Assembly (NCBI GenBank): GCA_041394265.1
Contig: JAWKIO010000005.1
Location: forward strand, 2,418,001-2,482,000
Source: Acidimicrobiales bacterium
GTDB taxonomy: Bacteria > Actinomycetota > Acidimicrobiia > Acidimicrobiales > SZUA-35
Reading direction: 5' to 3'
DNA length: 64,000 nucleotides
In this document: positions 56,821-64,000 of the stretch, in pieces
How positions within the stretch are numbered: the stretch's first letter is position 1
How the letters are laid out: every line of letters begins with the position of its first letter
The notes under the pieces: model-generated
The model's input: only the letters and a program-made list of their open reading frames with translations
What the model was told of the DNA's origin: nothing
The model's database searches: none
Translations under genes and position numbers: made by a program

Positions 56821-57588
56821 TCAGTCCCCGAGGTGGCGCATGCGGTCGAAGATGGTGTCGGCGTCGGGGTCGAGCAGTTCGTCGACGATGCTCCCGTCGG
56901 CCAGGAACAGCACCCGGTCGGCGTACGACGCCGACACCGGGTCGTGGGTGACCATCACGATGGTCTGGCCGAGGTCGTCGACGGCAGACCGCATGAACGT
57001 GAGGATCTCGGAACCGGTCCGGGAGTCGAGGTTGCCGGTCGGCTCGTCGCCGAAGACGATGTCGGGTCGGCTGGCCAACGCCCGGGCGACGGCGACTCGC
57101 TGCTGCTGGCCACCAGAGAGCTCGTTCGGGCGGTGATGCAGTCGGTTGCGAAGCCCGACGGTGTCGATGACCTTGTCGATCCACGCCGGGTCGCCGGCGT
57201 TGCCCGCCAGGTCCATCGGGAGGGTGATGTTCTCCTTGGCGTCGAGCGTCGGGATGAGATTGAAGGCCTGGAAGATGAAGCCGATCTTGTCTCGCCGGAT
57301 CTGGGTGAGCGCCTTGTCCTTCAGCGTCGAGATCTCGACATCACCGACGAAGGTGGTGCCACTGCTCAGGCGGTCGAGGCCCGCCATGCATTGCATCAGC
57401 GTCGACTTGCCCGATCCGGACGGACCCATGATGGCGGTGAACTTCCCGGCTTCGAACCCGACGCTGACGTTGCGCAACGCGTGGACCTCGGTGTCGCCTT
57501 CGCCGTAGACCTTCGAAGCGTCGCGACAGTGCGCGGCCCACACGGTCGTGCTCGGCGGTGGGGGCGTGACGGGGCTGTCGATGGACAT
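56821..57588 (-). CDS. ABC transporter ATP-binding protein (MacB/LolD type)
   Basis: A 255-residue ATPase with Walker A GPSGSGKST, Q-loop IGFIFQAFNLIPTLDAKEN, signature LSGGQQQRVAVARA, Walker B IVFGDEPTGNLDS and H-loop VTHDPVSA. The Q-loop and GNLDS segment place it with MacB/LolD ATPases, matching the permease that follows 2 bases later. ATG 57588 is chosen for the AGGAG site eight bases upstream. A cre-like operator lies about 60 bases upstream. Confidence 0.93.
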   Translation of the reverse strand: MSIDSPVTPPPPSTTVWAAHCRDASKVYGEGDTEVHALRNVSVGFEAGKFTAIMGPSGSGKSTLMQCMAGLDRLSSGTTFVGDVEISTLKDKALTQIRRDKIGFIFQAFNLIPTLDAKENITLPMDLAGNAGDPAWIDKVIDTVGLRNRLHHRPNELSGGQQQRVAVARALASRPDIVFGDEPTGNLDSRTGSEILTFMRSAVDDLGQTIVMVTHDPVSASYADRVLFLADGSIVDELLDPDADTIFDRMRHLGD

Positions 57589-57646
57589 ACGGATCTCCTG
57601 GGCTGATGGGCGAGCAGTGACCAGTCTGCCCCGAGGGTATGACACG

Positions 57647-57660
57647 TGGAAGCGATTTCA
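57647..57660. promoter_or_regulatory. LacI-family (cre-like) operator upstream of the MacB-type ABC genes
   Basis: TGGAAGCGATTTCA matches the LacI-family/cre pattern TGNAANCGNTNNCA at every defined position. It lies between the GH13 stop and the ABC ATPase start, just upstream of a possible minus-strand -10 box (CATACC near 57643-57637). Confidence 0.5.
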
Positions 57661-57739
57661 GGGAGGAATCAGGGTGAACCCTGAGTTGCCGCCCCGTGAC
57701 GACGGCGCGCCATCGATCAGCGCGCTGACGTGCCCAATC

Positions 57740-59362
57740 TCAGCGGCGGAGGAGGACCGCTGTGTTCCCGGGCAGCATCGCCGGCGACCCGGGCGGCAGC
57801 GTGCCGCTGGAAAACAGGATCTCGCCTTCCGGAAGCGCAACGTCGGTCACACCCACATTGAGCCAGCATTCGACACCCGATCCACGGCGGAAGGCGACGA
57901 TGTTCTCCGGTGCCTCGACGAGCTCGATCGACTCGTCCTGCGACAGGTGCTCACGGCGAATGGCAATGGCACCGCGGTAGAACTCGAGCGTGCTGGCGGG
58001 GTCGCCCGTCTGGGCCTCGGCCGACAGCGGTCCGAACGCCTCGGGCATCGGCAACCAAGGCGAGGTCTCGCCGAAGCCGAACGCCGGGCCGTCGGTTGTC
58101 CACGGGATCGGCACCCGACAGCCGTCGCGACCCTTGATCGTGTGCTCCGATTGCTCCCAGACGGGATCGTCGAGCACCTCGGGCGGCAGGTCCCACACCT
58201 CGGGCAGGCCGAGTTCCTCTCCCTGGTACAGATAGGCCGATCCGGGCAGCGAGAGGATCACGAGCGTGGCCGCCTTCGCCCGCTGCAGACCCAGTTCGGC
58301 GTCGAGGATCTCGTGTGGTCCGTCGAGCAGCCAGTGCCGCCAGTTGGTGCCGGCCGGCAGTCCGTAGCGGGTGGCGTGGCGGACGACATCGTGATTCGAC
58401 AGCACCCACGTGGGGGCTGACCCGACGGCTGCGGCGTCGGTGCAGGAGGACGCGATGACCTCGGTCATCGCCGCTGCGTCCCAATCAACCTCGAGGAAGT
58501 TGAAGTTGAACGACTGCTGGTATTCGTCGGGCCGGAGGTAGAGCGCCATGCGTTCGGTGGTCGGCACCCACGCCTCGGCCACCATCATGCGATGTCCTTC
58601 GTAGGAGTCGAGCACGGCACGCCACCCGCGGATGATGTCGTGGACGTCGTCGCGGTCCCAGTACGGATGGTCGGCAACCTTCGTGGCCTGGAGGATTTCG
58701 TCGCCCTCGGTGCCGAGGTCGGGATACGACATGTCCTTGGCGCAGCCGTGGGCGACGTCGACCCGGAAGCCGTCGACGCCCTTGTCGAGCCAGAAGCGGA
58801 AGATGTTCTCGAACTCCTCGATGACCTCGGGATTGGTCCAGTTGAGGTCGGGCTGGGTGTGATCGAAGAGGTGGAGGAACCACTCGCCGTCGGGCAGTCG
58901 GTCCCAGGCCGATCCGCCGAAGACCGAGGTCCAGTCGTTCGGTGGGAGTTCGCCGTCGGTCCCCTGGCCCGGGAGGATGTGGTAGCGCCGCCGCGACGGA
59001 TGGCCGATCGGCGAGGAGATGGCCTCCTGGAACCACGCGTGCTGACTCGAGGTGTGGTTCGGCACGAGGTCGACGAGCACCTTGATGCCGTGGTCGTGGG
59101 CCTCGGTGATCAGCGCTGCCGCCTGGTCGATGTCGCCGTAGCGCGGCTCGATGTCGCGGTAGTCGGCGACGTCGTAGCCGCCGTCGTGCAGCGGTGACCG
59201 ATACCAGGGGTTGATCCAGATCGCGTCGACGCCGAGGTCGCGCAGGTAGCCGAGCTTGGATCGCAGTCCGTTGATGTCGCCGGTTCCGTCGTCGTTCGCG
59301 TCGGCGAAGGATCGGATGTAGACCTGGTAGACGACGGCATGACGCCACCATGGACTCGTCAT
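57740..59362 (-). CDS. GH13 alpha-glucosidase/oligo-1,6-glucosidase-type enzyme
   Basis: A 540-residue GH13 enzyme with the catalytic barrel at about 5-450. The four conserved regions are DLVPNHTS, GFRVDVAHG (nucleophile Asp), MVAEAWV (acid Glu) and LSNHDVVRH (stabilising Asp). The N-terminal WWRHAVVYQVYIRSFADANDDGTGDI is that of alpha-glucosidases. It would hydrolyse malto- or isomalto-oligosaccharides in the cytoplasm. I start at ATG 59362 (AAAGG site upstream); an in-frame GTG two codons earlier is possible. A LacI-type operator about 90 bases upstream suggests sugar control. Confidence 0.92.
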   Translation of the reverse strand: MTSPWWRHAVVYQVYIRSFADANDDGTGDINGLRSKLGYLRDLGVDAIWINPWYRSPLHDGGYDVADYRDIEPRYGDIDQAAALITEAHDHGIKVLVDLVPNHTSSQHAWFQEAISSPIGHPSRRRYHILPGQGTDGELPPNDWTSVFGGSAWDRLPDGEWFLHLFDHTQPDLNWTNPEVIEEFENIFRFWLDKGVDGFRVDVAHGCAKDMSYPDLGTEGDEILQATKVADHPYWDRDDVHDIIRGWRAVLDSYEGHRMMVAEAWVPTTERMALYLRPDEYQQSFNFNFLEVDWDAAAMTEVIASSCTDAAAVGSAPTWVLSNHDVVRHATRYGLPAGTNWRHWLLDGPHEILDAELGLQRAKAATLVILSLPGSAYLYQGEELGLPEVWDLPPEVLDDPVWEQSEHTIKGRDGCRVPIPWTTDGPAFGFGETSPWLPMPEAFGPLSAEAQTGDPASTLEFYRGAIAIRREHLSQDESIELVEAPENIVAFRRGSGVECWLNVGVTDVALPEGEILFSSGTLPPGSPAMLPGNTAVLLRR

Positions 59363-59450
59363 TGGCACAGACCTTTCATCGGCACTGATCCTTCAGCGCT
59401 CAAGAGCACGGCGACGGCTGTCGTGCCGTCGACGGTCATGATGGCAGTGG

Positions 59451-59464
59451 TGCAAACGTTTCCA
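59451..59464. promoter_or_regulatory. LacI-family (cre-like) operator upstream of the GH13 gene
   Basis: TGCAAACGTTTCCA, read on the minus strand as TGGAAACGTTTGCA, matches the LacI-family/cre pattern TGNAANCGNTNNCA fully with a central CG. It lies in the 182-base gap between the divergent GH13 and nei genes, nearer to nei. No LacI-type regulator gene is in the window. Confidence 0.65.
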
Positions 59465-59544
59465 AACCTGCCGGCCCGGGTCGACGTACCCGGGCACCCC
59501 GCCCGAGTCGCCGCGCCGGGTCGGCAGCAGTCACACTGGCCCTG

Positions 59545-60360
59545 ATGCCCGAGGGTGACACGATCTGGCGAGCCGCAGCCCGACTTCGACCGGCACTGCT
59601 CGATCGGCGCGTCGTTCGATTCGAGGCAGCACGGCTCATCGGCGGGGTCGAGCCCGGCACGACGGTCGATCTTGTCGAAGCCCGGGGCAAGTACCTGCTG
59701 ATCGGGTTCGACGATGGCCAGGTCCTCGAGACACACATGAAGATGACCGGGAGCTGGCATCTCTATCGGGAGGGTGATCGGTGGCGCCGCAGTCGATCTG
59801 CCGTACGAGCTCTGGTCGAGGTCGACAACGGCTGGACTGCCGTGTGCTTCTCGGCGCCGCATGTCCGCCTGACCAGGCCCGACCGTTCACGGGGAATCGG
59901 TCCGGGGCACCTCGGCCCCGATCTGACCTCACCCGACCCCGACCTCGAGCAGGCGGTTCGACGGTTCGCCGAGGTCGGTCGGGGTGAGGTTCCGATCGCC
60001 GTGGCCGTGCTCGATCAACGGATCTGTTGCGGCGTCGGCAACGTCTACAAGAGCGAGGTCCTCCACGCCCTGGGCATCTGCCCCGATCGGCGACTCGACG
60101 ACGTGTCGATCGATGATCGGCGAGCCATCGTGACCCTCGCTCACCAGCTCCTTCGAGCCAACCTGGGAAGTGGCCCTCGGACGACGGTCGAGGGGGGACT
60201 GGCGGTCTACGGCAAGCGAGGCGAACCGTGCCCTCGCTGCTCGTCGCCGATCGAGCGGGCCGTGCACGGCGAGCACGCCCGTTCCACCTACTACTGCCCG
60301 GTCTGCCAGTGCGGGTCCGAGTCGGCGACCAGCCCGGCCCGGTCGACCGGCCGGCATTGA
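59545..60360 (+). CDS. nei: Fpg/Nei family DNA glycosylase (endonuclease VIII type)
   Basis: A 271-residue bifunctional glycosylase/AP lyase for oxidised bases. The N-terminus MPEGDTIW carries the catalytic Pro2 and Glu3 and marks it as Nei rather than Fpg. The catalytic-loop Lys is in EARGKYLLI, the H2TH segment in CCGVGNVYKSEVLHALGICP, and the C-terminal zinc finger is CPRC with YYCPVC. It resembles mycobacterial Nei2. A weak CACACT box lies 7 bases before the ATG. It is divergent from the GH13 gene and followed by a tandem repeat and the cyclase gene. Confidence 0.93.
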   Translation: MPEGDTIWRAAARLRPALLDRRVVRFEAARLIGGVEPGTTVDLVEARGKYLLIGFDDGQVLETHMKMTGSWHLYREGDRWRRSRSAVRALVEVDNGWTAVCFSAPHVRLTRPDRSRGIGPGHLGPDLTSPDPDLEQAVRRFAEVGRGEVPIAVAVLDQRICCGVGNVYKSEVLHALGICPDRRLDDVSIDDRRAIVTLAHQLLRANLGSGPRTTVEGGLAVYGKRGEPCPRCSSPIERAVHGEHARSTYYCPVCQCGSESATSPARSTGRH

Positions 60361-60378
60361 GCACGCCTGGAGCGCCTG

Positions 60379-60473
60379 GTCGTCGGAGGCGCCGACCACT
60401 GGGTCGATGGTGATCGTCGGAGGCGCCGACCACTGGGTCGATGGTGATCGTCGGAGGCGCCGACCACGGCGCG
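60379..60473. repeat. 34-bp tandem repeat upstream of the cyclase/STAND gene
   Basis: CGTCGGAGGCGCCGACCAC recurs at 60381, 60415 and 60449, an exact 34-bp period with 15-base intervening segments (TGGGTCGATGGTGAT) that are themselves identical. GGAGGCGCCGACC contains the palindrome GGCGCC. The last copy ends 7 bases before the -10 box of the downstream gene. Confidence 0.93.
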
Positions 60474-60479
60474 TCTGCC

Positions 60480-60485
60480 TAGACT
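60480..60485 (+). promoter_or_regulatory. -10 box of a leaderless promoter for the cyclase/STAND gene
   Basis: TAGACT is followed by 7 bases and the ATG at 60493. The 34-bp repeat array occupies the positions where a -35 element or activator sites would lie. Confidence 0.5.
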
Positions 60486-60492
60486 CGGCGGA

Positions 60493-63400
60493 ATGTCGTG
60501 CGACTCCTGTGGATCTGCGGTGCCCGTCGGCGCCCGGTTCTGCCCGTCGTGCGGGAGTTCGCAGGGGAGCGACGATCAAGAACGCCGGGTCGTCACGGCC
60601 ATCTTTGCCGACATCGTCGGATTCACGACCCTGGCCGAGCAACTCGATCCGGAACACGTCAAGCGGATGGTCGATCGTTGTTTCGTCCAGTTGACTCGCG
60701 ACATCACCTCATTCGGTGGCGTGGTCGACAAGATCATCGGCGACGAGATCGTTGCGCTCTTCGGTGCCCCGGTGGCGCACGAGGATGACGCCGAGCGGGC
60801 GGTACGCGCAGCGCTACGGATGCAGGAGAGCCTCGCCGCCATGGCGGTCGAGGCGGAAACACCCTTCGAGGTTCGCATCGGTGTCAACACCGGTGAGGTC
60901 CTCGTCGGCAGTTCCGCGTCGGGTCGTGACTACACCGCCATGGGCGACGTGATGAACACGGCGTCGAGATTGCAGACCATGGCCGAACCGGGCCAGATCG
61001 TCGTCGGGTCGTCCACGCATGCGGCCACCGCTGACGCCATCTGCTACGAGGCGCTGGGACTACTCGAAGCGAAGGGCCGCGTCGGCCACATCGAGGCGTG
61101 GCTGGCCAAATCGGCAACCCGGCCCCCTGGCACCCGAACGCGTCGAGCCTCCGAGTTCGTCGGGCGCGAGCACGAACTGGCGGTGCTGCACGCCCAGAGC
61201 CGTCTGGCGCTCGAACTCCGCCAGGCCCAGCTGTCGTTCCTGCAGGGCGACGCCGGCATGGGCAAGACCCGGCTTGCCGAGGAGCTTGCCGCTGGCCTCG
61301 CCCGCAGCGCTGGTGCCCTCGTGGTTCGCGGTCGCTGCGTCCCCTACGGCGAGGCCAACGTCTGGTGGCCGGTCGCCGAGGTGTTGCGGCAGCTCTTCGA
61401 ACTCGACATCGACACCTCACTCGACCTCGCCACCGAGATCATCCGTCGCAACCTGACCGAACACGGCGACGCCCTGGCCGGCAACCTCGACCGCTTCACC
61501 ACCGCCGCACTGCACGCACTCGGCTACCCCAATCCACTGCGGAACGGGAACCGAGACCGAAACCGGGCCGAGGTCACGCTGATGCTGACCAGCCTGCTCG
61601 AAGTCGAGCTCGCTCGGCGGCCCGTCGTGATGCTGCTGTCCGACATGCACTGGGCGGCCGAGGCGGTGTGGTCGCTGGTCTCGCACGTGCTGTCGCAGCT
61701 GGCCCGCACTCGGTTCGTCGTCGTGCTCACCGCTCGTCGCACCGGCGAGGAGCTGCGCAACATCGAGGGGCGGTTCGGCCGGCTCACCCTCGAACTCGGC
61801 CCGCTCGAGGCGACTGCAGCGCGGCGACTCGTCGCCGAACTCGACGTGGCGCTGTCGTCGTCCGACGTCGACGAGTTGATCGAGCGCAGCGGCGGCAACC
61901 CGTTCTTCCTCGAGGAACTGGCCGAGCTGGTTGGCAGTCAGGGCCTCGTCGGTTCGTCCGAGGGCGGGTCGGCCACCGAGAACCGGCTGGCTCGTATCCC
62001 CGACACCCTGCGGGGGCTGTTGGCTGCCCGGCTCGATCAGCTCGACCCGACCGCTCGCCGAGTGCTCGAAGTGGCCTCGGTGCTCGGGCGATCGGGCCCG
62101 GTCGTGAGCATTGGCCTGATGCTCGAGGGGATGGGCTACGAAGGCGATGTCGACGCCGGGATCGCCACGCTCGTCGATGGCGACATCCTCTCGATCGACG
62201 GTTCCCGCTTCACCTTCGTCTCCGATCTCACCCGCGAGGTCGCCTACGGCACGATCACGAAGGCAGCTCGGGCGACGGCGCACGAGCGCGCCGCCCGCTA
62301 CCTCGAGACCAAGAACAAGCCCGACTATCGGAACTCGATCGCCGTGGCCATTGCTCGCCACTACCAGGCGGCGGCGCAGCTCGTCCTCGAACTGTCCGCC
62401 GGTACGCCGGAACAGCGGGCCGACATCGTCGATCGCGCCACCTACTGGCTGAGCGAGGCCGGGTGGCGGGCGATGGATGCCGGGGTGCCGAGCGAGGCCG
62501 AGCAGTGGTTCACCGGTGCCATCGAGTTCGCGCCCGAGGCCGAACAGGCCATGATGCTGTACGGCCGGGCCAAGGCGAGGGCCGCCCAGCGCAACGTGAG
62601 CGGCACCCGGTCCGACCTCGATCACCTCGATTCACTGGGTGTCGACGACCCCTCGCTTCGGGCAAAGGCGCTCGTCGTTCGAGGCGACATCGACGCAAAG
62701 GCCGGCGACTACGACCACTCCACCAAGGCGCTCACCGAGGCGATCAAGCAGCTCCACGGCCTCGGCGACCTCGCGGCGGAATCGGCGGCGCTGCGTCTCC
62801 TCGGCCTGACCGACATGCACCGCAAGGATGCCGAGAGCGCTCGGTCGAGCCTCGAACTGGCGCGCCGGGTGGCGGCCGAGGCCGGCGAGCGTCGCGAGGA
62901 GGCGTGGGCACTCCAGTCGCTGGCGTTGTTCGCGTATCAGGGTGGTCGGATCGAGGAGGCGGCGCGCTTCGTCGGCGCTGCCATCGACATCTTCACCGAA
63001 CTCGATGATCGTTCGGGGCTCGGTTGGACGATGGGTCTCGGCGCGTGGGTGGCCTTCCACCGAGGCGACTGGAAGACCGCCGAGGCGATGGTCGATGAAG
63101 TGCTGCCGGAGATCCGCCGCCGCGGCGATCCCTGGGCCGAGGCCATCATGATGATTCTTCACGCCTCGATGTGCCTGTGGTCGGGGCACGCTCGCACGGC
63201 GCTCGAAGTGGCGCGCGACGCCCAGGACGCCGCCGAACGCGCCGATGATTTCTCGCTCGCCGTGCAGGCTCGAGCCATCGAGGGGCGTGCCCTCATCACC
63301 CGCGGCCGAGTGGCTGAGGGATTGGCGACACTCGAGCAGTCGGCGGCCCTCGCCGAGCGGGCCGGCGACGCCGAAACTCGCCGGATCTCCACCGTGAGCA

Positions 63401-64000
63401 ACTGTTCAGCAGCTGCTCGCCTGGGTGATTCCGAGCGCGCGCTGCGCTGGGCGGCACGGTTCGAAGGTCTGAGCAACAGCTCGGCGATCCTCGGCGAGAG
63501 CGATCTCGCCATCGCCATGGCGTTGGCATTGATGCAAACCGGCATGCTCGCCGATGCCGAGGCCCAGTTGCAGTGGGCGTTCGACGACCACGACGCCGAG
63601 CTACCTGACGACCGGGTGCACACCAATGCCCTCGCCGTCGGTGCTGTCGTGGCCTCGGCGATGGGTCGATACGACGTGGCCGAGGACCGGGCGGCGGCGG
63701 CCTTGGCCGGCGAGCCCACCTATCTCGATCGATTGCTCGCTCACCTGTCGAGAGCGGCGGCCAGCAGCGCCCAGGGGCGGCCCGATGGCATGCGCAGCAG
63801 CATCGCCTCGGCCCGTGAGGTGTTGGCGCACACCGACGACCGCATCTCGCCGCTGCTGGTCTCGCTCGTCGAGGCCATCGCCTCCGGCGTCGACACCGAG
63901 GCGGTCGAGCAAGAGATCATCGCCATGGGTATCGACCCCACCGGTTGGCGCCGGAGCTGGACGTTGGCCTCACGTCCGGGAGCGAGCGAGCCGACCGCGG
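60493..64000 (+). CDS. Zinc-ribbon class III nucleotide cyclase fused to a STAND/AAA ATPase and TPR region (3' truncated by window)
   Basis: The frame is open for 1169 codons to the window edge. A zinc ribbon uses C3, C6, C17 and C20. The class III cyclase domain (about 30-210) has metal-binding D40 (FADIVGF) and D84 (IIGDEIVALFG), the base-selecting K80, and the transition-state motif GDVMNTASRL; the residues are consistent with an active adenylate cyclase. The ATPase domain starts FVGREHEL, with Walker A GDAGMGKT (K258) and Walker B VVMLLSDMHWA. The remainder is helical TPR-like. Such proteins are large signal sensors in actinobacteria. A cAMP-type regulator of the CRP family is encoded at the other end of the window. 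Confidence 0.9.
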   Translation, partial: MSCDSCGSAVPVGARFCPSCGSSQGSDDQERRVVTAIFADIVGFTTLAEQLDPEHVKRMVDRCFVQLTRDITSFGGVVDKIIGDEIVALFGAPVAHEDDAERAVRAALRMQESLAAMAVEAETPFEVRIGVNTGEVLVGSSASGRDYTAMGDVMNTASRLQTMAEPGQIVVGSSTHAATADAICYEALGLLEAKGRVGHIEAWLAKSATRPPGTRTRRASEFVGREHELAVLHAQSRLALELRQAQLSFLQGDAGMGKTRLAEELAAGLARSAGALVVRGRCVPYGEANVWWPVAEVLRQLFELDIDTSLDLATEIIRRNLTEHGDALAGNLDRFTTAALHALGYPNPLRNGNRDRNRAEVTLMLTSLLEVELARRPVVMLLSDMHWAAEAVWSLVSHVLSQLARTRFVVVLTARRTGEELRNIEGRFGRLTLELGPLEATAARRLVAELDVALSSSDVDELIERSGGNPFFLEELAELVGSQGLVGSSEGGSATENRLARIPDTLRGLLAARLDQLDPTARRVLEVASVLGRSGPVVSIGLMLEGMGYEGDVDAGIATLVDGDILSIDGSRFTFVSDLTREVAYGTITKAARATAHERAARYLETKNKPDYRNSIAVAIARHYQAAAQLVLELSAGTPEQRADIVDRATYWLSEAGWRAMDAGVPSEAEQWFTGAIEFAPEAEQAMMLYGRAKARAAQRNVSGTRSDLDHLDSLGVDDPSLRAKALVVRGDIDAKAGDYDHSTKALTEAIKQLHGLGDLAAESAALRLLGLTDMHRKDAESARSSLELARRVAAEAGERREEAWALQSLALFAYQGGRIEEAARFVGAAIDIFTELDDRSGLGWTMGLGAWVAFHRGDWKTAEAMVDEVLPEIRRRGDPWAEAIMMILHASMCLWSGHARTALEVARDAQDAAERADDFSLAVQARAIEGRALITRGRVAEGLATLEQSAALAERAGDAETRRISTVSNCSAAARLGDSERALRWAARFEGLSNSSAILGESDLAIAMALALMQTGMLADAEAQLQWAFDDHDAELPDDRVHTNALAVGAVVASAMGRYDVAEDRAAAALAGEPTYLDRLLAHLSRAAASSAQGRPDGMRSSIASAREVLAHTDDRISPLLVSLVEAIASGVDTEAVEQEIIAMGIDPTGWRRSWTLASRPGASEPTA

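Noticed and set aside
61098..63008. 636-codon plus-strand Arg/Gly-rich frame
   Set aside because: It lies wholly inside the cyclase/STAND gene in another frame; the cyclase frame has clear motifs and is open to the window end.

Overview
The window is a high-G+C (roughly two-thirds G+C by eye), gene-dense actinobacterial chromosome segment carrying about 53 protein genes and one tRNA. I see no transposase, integrase, phage gene or CRISPR array. An F420- and mycothiol-type gene complement (four luciferase-like LLM oxidoreductases, a mycothiol-dependent isomerase-like protein), coproheme decarboxylase, DisA, actinobacterial-type HelD and Lhr, and a short Trp/Tyr-rich surface motif (WYQASDSLWWPE) that I associate with Acidimicrobiia point to an uncultured or poorly studied member of class Acidimicrobiia. 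That placement is an inference, not a measurement.

Layout. 0-8 kb: end of an unknown gene, disA, a CRP/FNR regulator (minus), a repeat-rich 311 bp gap, ispF-rlmB-membrane protein operon, tRNA-Thr(TGT), a LytR_C protein, glycerate kinase, and on the minus strand a tiny membrane protein and a GpgS-like glucosyl-3-phosphoglycerate synthase. 8-16.8 kb: lipoprotein and RDD protein (minus), fdhD, chdC/hemQ, an S1-domain protein, glnD, a NUDIX hydrolase. 16.8-28.4 kb: LysE exporter, PAC2 protein, GNAT, an SOS-controlled small ORF, PQQ-type sugar dehydrogenase lipoprotein, TesB, GtrA plus methyltransferase, alpha/beta hydrolase, 2OG oxygenase, two tandem LLM oxidoreductases, VOC protein, SDR. 28.4-36.5 kb: mycothiol-type protein, a three-gene glycan cluster (GT4, methyltransferase, alpha/alpha barrel protein), dtd, and an ATPase-permease-binding protein-LLM monooxygenase uptake operon. 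36.5-43 kb: hemE-lnt-pgi operon divergent from helD. 43-47.3 kb: a heterodimeric ABC exporter bracketed by two copies of one palindromic element. 47.4-64 kb: LLM oxidoreductase, adenosine-deaminase-like protein, Lhr helicase, a MacB/Lol-like ABC pair, a GH13 glucosidase with LacI-type operator, Nei glycosylase, and the start of a giant adenylate cyclase/STAND ATPase regulator running off the window.

Two things tie the window together. First, about twenty genes have a TANNNT-type -10 box ending 6 or 7 bases before the start codon and no Shine-Dalgarno sequence, which predicts leaderless mRNAs; genes inside operons instead show GGAG-type sites or 1-4 base overlaps (ATGA, GTGA). Second, intergenic and 3'-end positions are loaded with locus-specific repeats: tandem arrays with periods of 25, 27, 30 and 34 bp, and four-arm palindromes (L1-L2-loop-R2-R1).

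The most unusual single items are a leaderless 61-codon gene whose promoter contains a perfect 16-bp LexA box, an apolipoprotein N-acyltransferase homologue with serine in place of the catalytic cysteine, and the near-identical palindromes on both sides of the ABC exporter.
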